Below, one piece after another: positions 58,248 through 64,000 of a DNA stretch of 64,000 bases (its first letter is position 1; each line of letters begins with the position of its first letter). Position numbers and translations under genes: made by a program. The DNA comes from Climacteris rufus (lineage: Eukaryota > Chordata > Aves > Passeriformes > Climacteridae). A model generated the notes under the pieces. The model made no database searches. It was not told where the DNA came from and saw only the letters and a program-made list of their open reading frames with translations. The stretch covers positions 420,761 to 484,760 of the forward strand of contig VZRZ01008565.1 of the NCBI GenBank assembly GCA_013398175.1, given 5' to 3'.

Positions 58248-58384
58248 GGTTTCCTTGCCCATCATCACTTTGGGAATTTTGCTCTCTTTTCTGAATATAA
58301 TTCCTAGATTGAGGGGACCTCAAGTTGTCAGTCTCCATGACATTCACTTTTCTCTTTAGGATGGTGGCTTTGCCGTCCTAGGCC

Positions 58385-58492
58385 ATTTGGGTTGGTAGGA
58401 ACCTTCAACACCAACTACTCCCAACCCCCTGCCATGGACAGGGACACCTTCCACTGCACCAGGTTGCTCCAAGCCCTGTCCAGCCAGGACAA
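58385..58492 (-). mobile_element. CR1 LINE 3' tail
   Basis: Minus-strand tail: CATTTGGGTTGGTAGGAACC, TTCAACACCAACTACTCCC, CCATGGACAGGGACACCTTC, GGTTGCTCCAAGCCCTGTCC. Only 140 bp from the previous copy, same strand, but divergent from it, so a separate insertion. Confidence 0.9.
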
Positions 58493-59447
58493 TGGTTCTG
58501 TGCAACCATTTCCATGTCAGTAATTTTGAACCTGCAGCTGAAAACGCAGCAACAGCAGAACTTCCCTGCTAAAACCAACGCCAACATGGAGACCCCAGTA
58601 CCCTCCACAGCAGCACCTGGAAGTGCCAAAGGACCGTGGTGGATATGGTGGGATAGTCCTTTTTAGTTCCCATTGCTGTGGGTTTGGCAAATTGGTTTTA
58701 TGTTTTGGGGTTTGGTCACTCCTGTGCTCCCATGGCAAGGATTGGAGCTGTTCTGGATGAGGTGCTCACTGGGAGCAAAGCCCAGGATCTGCTGCTTGGC
58801 TTCCAGTTGTTTCCCCTGTGTCTCATGGGGTTCAGTGGTCTCTGGGGCTGCAGAGATCTGCCACGCTTCATGGAGATACCCAAATCTTATAGAAAGATCA
58901 AAAGTGGAGGCACCTCTCACAAACACCACTGCGTGAAAGCAGCAATAAAAAGATACATGTATTTTAATCCAATCTGGATTGGATTTTGTGAGAACAGCAA
59001 ATTTCATCACAGAGAACTGAATTTCTGTTGATTTTCAAGTACAGAGCACAAAAAGCTTCATGTTCTTCCAAAACAGGCAACGTTTTCCTGGCATCCATTG
59101 GAAATGCTGTGTCACCACTTTTGTTAATGAGATCAGCAACAATCAGAGCCCAAAGCAGGCGGCAGGAACGGACAGATTTTTTGGGAGTCATCCCAGCTTG
59201 GCAGGCTGTGGACAAATGGAGGGTAGTTCCATGTCCTGAACAGTGAGAGTCTCCTGGAGCCACTGGCAGCTGCTTTCGGCACAGAGCATCGTTCTGTGGG
59301 GTGGAGTCAGAGCAGGAGCGCTGGAAGGGGCTGGGGAGGGAGCAGTGGACACAGGGATAGTTCCTTTGGGCAGCCTCAGAGCATTTACTGATGAGCCTGT
59401 GCTCCAAGATATTTCTCTGGAGGTGGCTGGCAAAATGCACTTCATGA
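58493..59447. other. unique-looking DNA, no gene recognised
   Basis: Nothing identified. Confidence 0.5.
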
Positions 59448-59760
59448 ATTCATGGAACGGTTTGGGTTGGCAGGGAGCTTAAAATCCATCCAGTTCCATC
59501 CCCTGCCATGGGCAGGGACACCTTCCACTGTCCCAGGTTGCTCCAAGCCCCATCCAACCTGGCCTTGGACACTCCCAGGGATGGGGCAGCCACAGCTTCT
59601 CTGGGCACCCTGTGCAAGGGCCTCCCCACCCTCACAGGGAAGAATTTCTTCTCAATATCCCATCCAACCCTGACCTCCTTCGACTTAAGGCCGTTCCCCT
59701 TATCCTGTCACTCCATGCCCTTGTGAAAAGCTGCTTCTTGTAATCTCCCTTTAGGTACTT
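59448..59760 (-). mobile_element. CR1 LINE 3' end
   Basis: Minus-strand CR1: ATTCATGGAACGGTTTGGGT, TTAAAATCCATCCAGTTCC, CATGGGCAGGGACACCTTCC, GCCACAGCTTCTCTGGGCAC, CCTCACAGGGAAGAATTTC, then TCCCTTTAGGTACTT. Well preserved. Confidence 0.94.
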
Positions 59761-60569
59761 CCCACCTTTGGTGAAGGAAACGGGGAAGGATGATGAGCTG
59801 CACGGAAAGGAAGGAAGAGGTGGTGTGTGTCACACTGTCCTTTCTGTCCTTTGTTGTCCCCCTCTCTTCCTCCCTAACCTTTTACTCCTGCTCGAAACTT
59901 CCTCTGGGACTGAAGGAAGCAGAGACCATCCAGCTGGATGTTGACCTTCTACCTGGAGCTATGCACATGGCAACGAACTGTGAGCTCCTGGTTTGTGTCC
60001 TCAAGAGCTTTGGGCAGGCCAGGCTGCTTCCAGCCGGGAATTTACCCCATGGATTTTGAGTGCTGGCAGAATGCAGAATTTTGCTACGTTTCATTATCCA
60101 ATTGGCTCCAGGTACTCCAACACCTTTCTATCTGAACACCTTCTGGTAGTGCCTTGAGCAATCCAACTGGTGCTTGCTTTGTGTGGTCTGTTTTCCCATC
60201 CAATTCCCCAGGAGAAGGAGAGGCAGGAGAGTTGAAGGGGGAGAAGAATGTAGGTTTGTTTTCTATTTATTTATTTGTTCACAGTGTCTACACAACTTTG
60301 TGTTCATGGTATACAAATCACACTGAGGAAACATTCCTTGCATTTGGAGCTGGCCTCCCTGGAAAGGCTCCTTCCCTGGATTCTGTTTTGTGGCACAGAC
60401 AGGCTTTCATCGACCTGCAGAACCCACCATGGTGCCACAAAACCAGGCTGCCCACACTGCCCACACTGCCCTCACCAGGGGCACACCTTGGTCCTAACCT
60501 GTTGTGGGGACTAAATCTCTGAAGGGACGGTGTTGAGAGGTTGGATCCAGGCAACCTGGTGGTGCTCAG
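59761..60569. other. unique-looking DNA, no gene recognised
   Basis: Contains a small duplication CTGCCCACACTGCCCACACTG near 60448. Nothing else identified. Confidence 0.5.
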
Positions 60570-60829
60570 CAATGGCACCAGAGGATCAGGTAGGAACTGA
60601 TGCCCAGGAAGTTCCACCTATACGTGAGGAAGAACTCCTTGCCTGGGCAGTGACCAAGCCCTGAACAGATTGTCCAGAGGGATTGTGGAGTCTCCCTCAA
60701 TGGAGATACTCCAAAAACATCTGGATGCAATCCATGTGCTCTGGGATGACCCTGCTGGAGCAGGGAGGTGGGACCTGATGAGCCACTGTGGTCCCTTCCA
60801 ATCTGAACCATCCCGTGATCCGTGATTCC
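60570..60829 (+). mobile_element. CR1 LINE 3' end
   Basis: Plus-strand CR1: AACTGATGCCCAGGAAGTTC, GAGGAAGAACTCCTTGCCTG, GGATTGTGGAGTCTCCCTC, ATGTGCTCTGGGATGACCC, GTGGTCCCTTCCAATCTG, ending CCGTGATCCGTGATTCC. Same type as 11468-12100, and useful for showing that the normal element carries this segment only once. Confidence 0.92.
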
Positions 60830-61675
60830 GCAAGCTGATGCAAAAACCAAGAGGTTGGTCATGGTCCCTCATGTTCCCAAGGGATTGTGATTGAGCAGCT
60901 CCAATGTCACTGTAGCCCTTCCCAGCATTTCCCTCTGCCAGCAAAGCTTGGCTTGGCTCCCCCTCATGCAGATGCTGCTCCTGGCCAAGGCCTGGCCCAT
61001 GTTGACAGCAGCCGTGCAGGGAGGCAGGAAGCTCTTGGAGACAGCTGGCACTGGATCCGCCTTCTCTGCCCAGTTTGCCTTGGAGCTGCGTTGGTGATGG
61101 AGCGGGTCTGGAGAGAGAACTCTTTGGGCATTCTGGGAATTCTGTGGGGGAAGCGCAGTGGTGTATCCCAAAGGGCTCCAAGCTTTCCTCACATCCGCTG
61201 GATCCATGCCACCCTCAGGACAGCACAGGCTTTCATTAGCAGCATGGATGGCACATCCTGCTTCCACTAGTTTTATTTTTAGGTTCTGCCTCCTTGTCTC
61301 CCATCTGCTCTTCTGTGGGCTGGCCACCATCAGGCAGGAGCAAGTGGCCAGAGGTGGAGGAGAGAGATCTCTGCTCATCCCACCAAGAGGCCTGGGAGAG
61401 GCTGGCTTTGTGGGGTAATTATTCCCAGGTTTATTGCTGAGCCTTTGGTCTTATGGAAAGAAGACCCTCTCTGAAACGTCACCATCCTTCACACATTCCC
61501 ATCTTCCTGCTGTGTCCCAAGAGGGGTTTCCTGGAAGCAGCCAGCTGGGAGAGCTGTCCACAAACAAGGCCTCACTGCTCCTGAGCCATCCTGGCTTTGT
61601 CAAACCACAAGGACAGCAGGACCCTTTCATGATACTTGTCCCAGACAGCAGAGCTCTTGACACTGAACCTTCTGG
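60830..61675. other. unique-looking DNA, no gene recognised
   Basis: Nothing identified. Confidence 0.5.
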
Positions 61676-61768
61676 TTTAGTGGAAGGTGTCCCTGTCCAT
61701 GGCAAGGGGTTGGAACTGGATGAGCTTTATGGTTCTTTCCAACCCAAACCATTCCATGAGTTTTGTGA
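61676..61768 (+). mobile_element. CR1 LINE tail
   Basis: Plus-strand tail of about 90 bp: TTTAGTGGAAGGTGTCCCTG, CATGGCAAGGGGTTGGAAC, TGGATGAGCTTTATGGTTC, TTTCCAACCCAAACCATTCC. Its codons inflate the 200-codon open frame at 61434-62036. Confidence 0.9.
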
Positions 61769-63142
61769 TGTCAGGAACTGGCCCATGAGGCTCCTCAGAG
61801 TCACCCTCTGCTGTAGCAGTGCAGACACAGTGAGCAGGTTGGTTCTCATTGCAGACAGAATTATGCTTTCAGGCCTTTTTACCTCCCTCTGTGATATTCC
61901 TGAATCCATCACATTCTCCATGTGCACAGCCAAGCCTTTTCACTCACATGCAGACTGGCTTCTTCCTCCACAGCCCCCACTCTGCACTGCTCAGAGCTCT
62001 CTCTGTGGAGAAGGGACGTTTCAGAGGTTACACTGAGAGGTCAGCAGCTCCTGGGATTTAAATGCATTCCATGTCTAGACGATCAGACTCCACAGGTAGA
62101 AGATTCCTCCACAGGTCCTGTGAGGAGCTGCTTGGGAAGCTGAACCATCAGTACTTCACCTCACTTTAATCCTCCTTTATAGCTCCCAGTGGATCTGATT
62201 AGGCTGCCAGGGAAATGGAGCTGCCAAAGCACTCGGTATAGGCAGAGATGGGGCCACATGAGGGTGAAGAGGGTGGAGTGAACAGCATTTCTTTGTAGAG
62301 GTTTCCAAAACACCCTGATAAACAGAAGTTGCGGAGAATCAGACAGAAGCCCCAGCAGCTACCTGCTGACATTTCATTAATTTTAATTCCAGAACACCAG
62401 CAAAACTGTTCCAATCCAAACAATTTCCTGGAAATGCGACTGAGTGAGCTCTAGGTGGTATCATGAGGTCAAAGACTCAAGGAAAAGTGCATGGTCCACT
62501 GGGAAGTGGACTTTGAGAAGAGTCTTTGTGTCACAAGGAAATGTCCCAAGCATTGTGACAAAATGGACACGATTCTGGACACTGATCTCCTCTGCTCCAC
62601 AGCCTCCTGTGCTTGCAGTGATCCCTGTACAAGTCACGGAGTCGGTGTGGTCCCGTATGAGCTGCAGATATTTAATGATACTCGCAGGCTGTGATGGCCC
62701 ACAGCAGAGGAATGTCACTTGTCGGGCACTTAGCAGCTTTGGGGAGTATCAGGAAGGCCAGGAAGTTTTTCCAGGACTTCACCCAAAGCAGCAGTTTTCA
62801 TTTTTGCTCTCAGTTGTAGGCGCTTCTCTACAGAAATGGAGCATAAGCAGGGGCTGTGGGCTCGGGCGTTAATTCAGCCCAGGGGAGCAGATGAAACACT
62901 GGGTAAATGCAGAATACCACAACAGGATGGATGCAGGGAGCTGCCTGTCTCCTCCTGGCCCCTCTCCCTGCTGGTATTTTGTTGGGAAGGGTTATTGTTA
63001 GAGTTCACTGTATAAATGAGCAGTTTAAATATCCCCTGACTCACACAGCAAATGCTACTCTGGGAGTGTCAGCATAAAACACGGCCTGTGCCACATCCCC
63101 AGAGAAATCACTGCAGGAGCTACCTGACCTTTACAGAAGAGT
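61769..63142. other. unique-looking DNA; one weak exon-like patch
   Basis: No gene called. 62590-62740 has a short thrombospondin-repeat-like peptide discussed as a finding. Confidence 0.5.
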
Positions 63143-63236
63143 TCCAGGGGCTTGGAGCAACCTGGTCTAGTGGAATGTGTCCCTGCCCATGGAATGGGAT
63201 GGTCTGCAAGGCCCCTCCAATCCAAATCCTGGGATA
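63143..63236 (+). mobile_element. CR1 LINE tail, decayed
   Basis: Plus-strand tail: GGGGCTTGGAGCAACCTGGT, GTGTCCCTGCCCATGG, then AAGGCCCCTCCAATCC and AATCCTGGGATAC. The GGCAGGGG... segment is shortened. Confidence 0.85.
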
Positions 63237-63939
63237 CTTTGAAGATGGACCCACCTCGCATACCTTTTCTCCTCAAAGTTAGACTTCCAGGCAAACTTGG
63301 ATTTCTGAACTCCTATATCCAGAGATAGGCAGCTCCAGAAGGTGGTCCTGCCCTTCCATGGTGGAGTCCTAAGGCCAGTCTCACTCAGTGACTCCGGGGG
63401 TGACAGATCTCTCTGTAACCACTGGACCAGGTGAGATGGTGGCCACAAGGACTGTACAGCACAGACTGCATCCCACTGCCCCTCCCTCCTCCCTTCTTGG
63501 TCATGAGGATCCATTATTTGTCTTAAATACTTCCCAACAGCTGAGCAGGGAGTTAGGCCTGTGGTAAGGATGATAACTCAAATCCTCCCAAACCACGTGG
63601 GACACATGTCAGGATGGGATTTGTGCTCTGTTATCACTACTGCCAAAATGAAATTAAATTAATCTAATGTGGGGAAAGCCAGGAAGAAAGCCCTCCATGA
63701 CATGGCAGGGATCTTGCACGGTTCTTTTGGCTGAGCCAGCAGCAAGATGAAACTGGGAAGGTCTCTGCTTCCTGACTGGAATGACCTTGAGTCCATGGCT
63801 GATTCATTCCTTGGATTGTGCTGAGCCAGCCTGAGTAGCTCTCCTCGGAGAATAGAAAATACCCAACAAAACTGTGATGTTCATATGGCACCTGGTTTTA
63901 ACACCTTCATGTTTCAGACCCTAAGGAGCTCCTCCTCCG
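63237..63939. other. unique-looking DNA, no gene recognised
   Basis: Nothing identified. Confidence 0.5.
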
Positions 63940-64000
63940 CCTCCTTCTCTTTCTCCTCCTCTTTCTCCTCCTCCTCCTCCTCCTCCTCCTCCTCCTTCTC
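63940..64000. repeat. polypyrimidine/(CTC)n tract, continues past window end
   Basis: Uninterrupted C/T over the last 61 bases, with a perfect CTC/TCC triplet run from about 63966. The right boundary is outside the window. Confidence 0.95.

Noticed and set aside
61434..62036. 200-codon frame as a novel gene
   Set aside because: Its middle is translated CR1 tail (61676-61768).
1..64000. Endogenous retrovirus or LTR element
   Set aside because: I looked for paired terminal repeats and gag/pol motifs and saw none; the only polymerase-like motifs (3820-4030) are LINE-type.

Overview
This window is nuclear DNA from a bird, most likely a passerine, and I recognise no protein-coding exon, RNA gene or complete mobile element in it. 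The bird assignment rests on about 38 copies of the 3' end of CR1 LINE retrotransposons, the dominant repeat of avian genomes. They are recognised by the ORF2 C-terminal remnant, the conserved 3' UTR block and tails built on ATTCTRTGA-like octamers. The passerine assignment rests on one SINE at 38630-38753 with a tRNA-Ile-derived head and a CR1-type tail, which matches the architecture of the passerine family TguSINE1.

Layout. CR1 fragments are scattered along the whole window, about 10 kb or roughly 15% of it, in both orientations (about 18 plus, 20 minus). All are 5'-truncated. The longest (228-744, 28146-28660, 35634-36213, 11468-12100) reach into the ORF2 C-terminus; the shortest are about 65-130 bp tails. 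A separate decayed reverse-transcriptase fragment lies at 3820-4030. At least four tail types are present, so the copies were laid down at different times. One CR1 (38414-38880) is split by the SINE.

Between the repeats lies unique-looking, moderately GC-rich DNA with no gene I can identify. The longest stretches free of interspersed repeats are 42280-45694, 54723-58085, 31521-34528 and 51591-54535. A few AT-rich blocks (17640-18420, 30130-30730, 43880-44170) have the composition and binding-site-like motifs of conserved regulatory DNA, but conservation cannot be judged from one sequence. The window is probably intergenic or inside a long intron.

Tandem repeats: a ten-copy 29-bp minisatellite (9074-9362), a (TTCTA)n microsatellite (14397-14440), a gapped (CTCCT)n tract (23456-23716), a polypyrimidine/(CTC)n tract running off the right end (63940-64000), and several two- or three-copy short duplications.

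Assembly: there are three N gaps. Two (11911 and 47702-47841) have the same sequence on both sides in the way unmerged overlapping contig ends would, so they are probably false duplications. I found no convincing undescribed biological system here; the observations worth a second look are modest.
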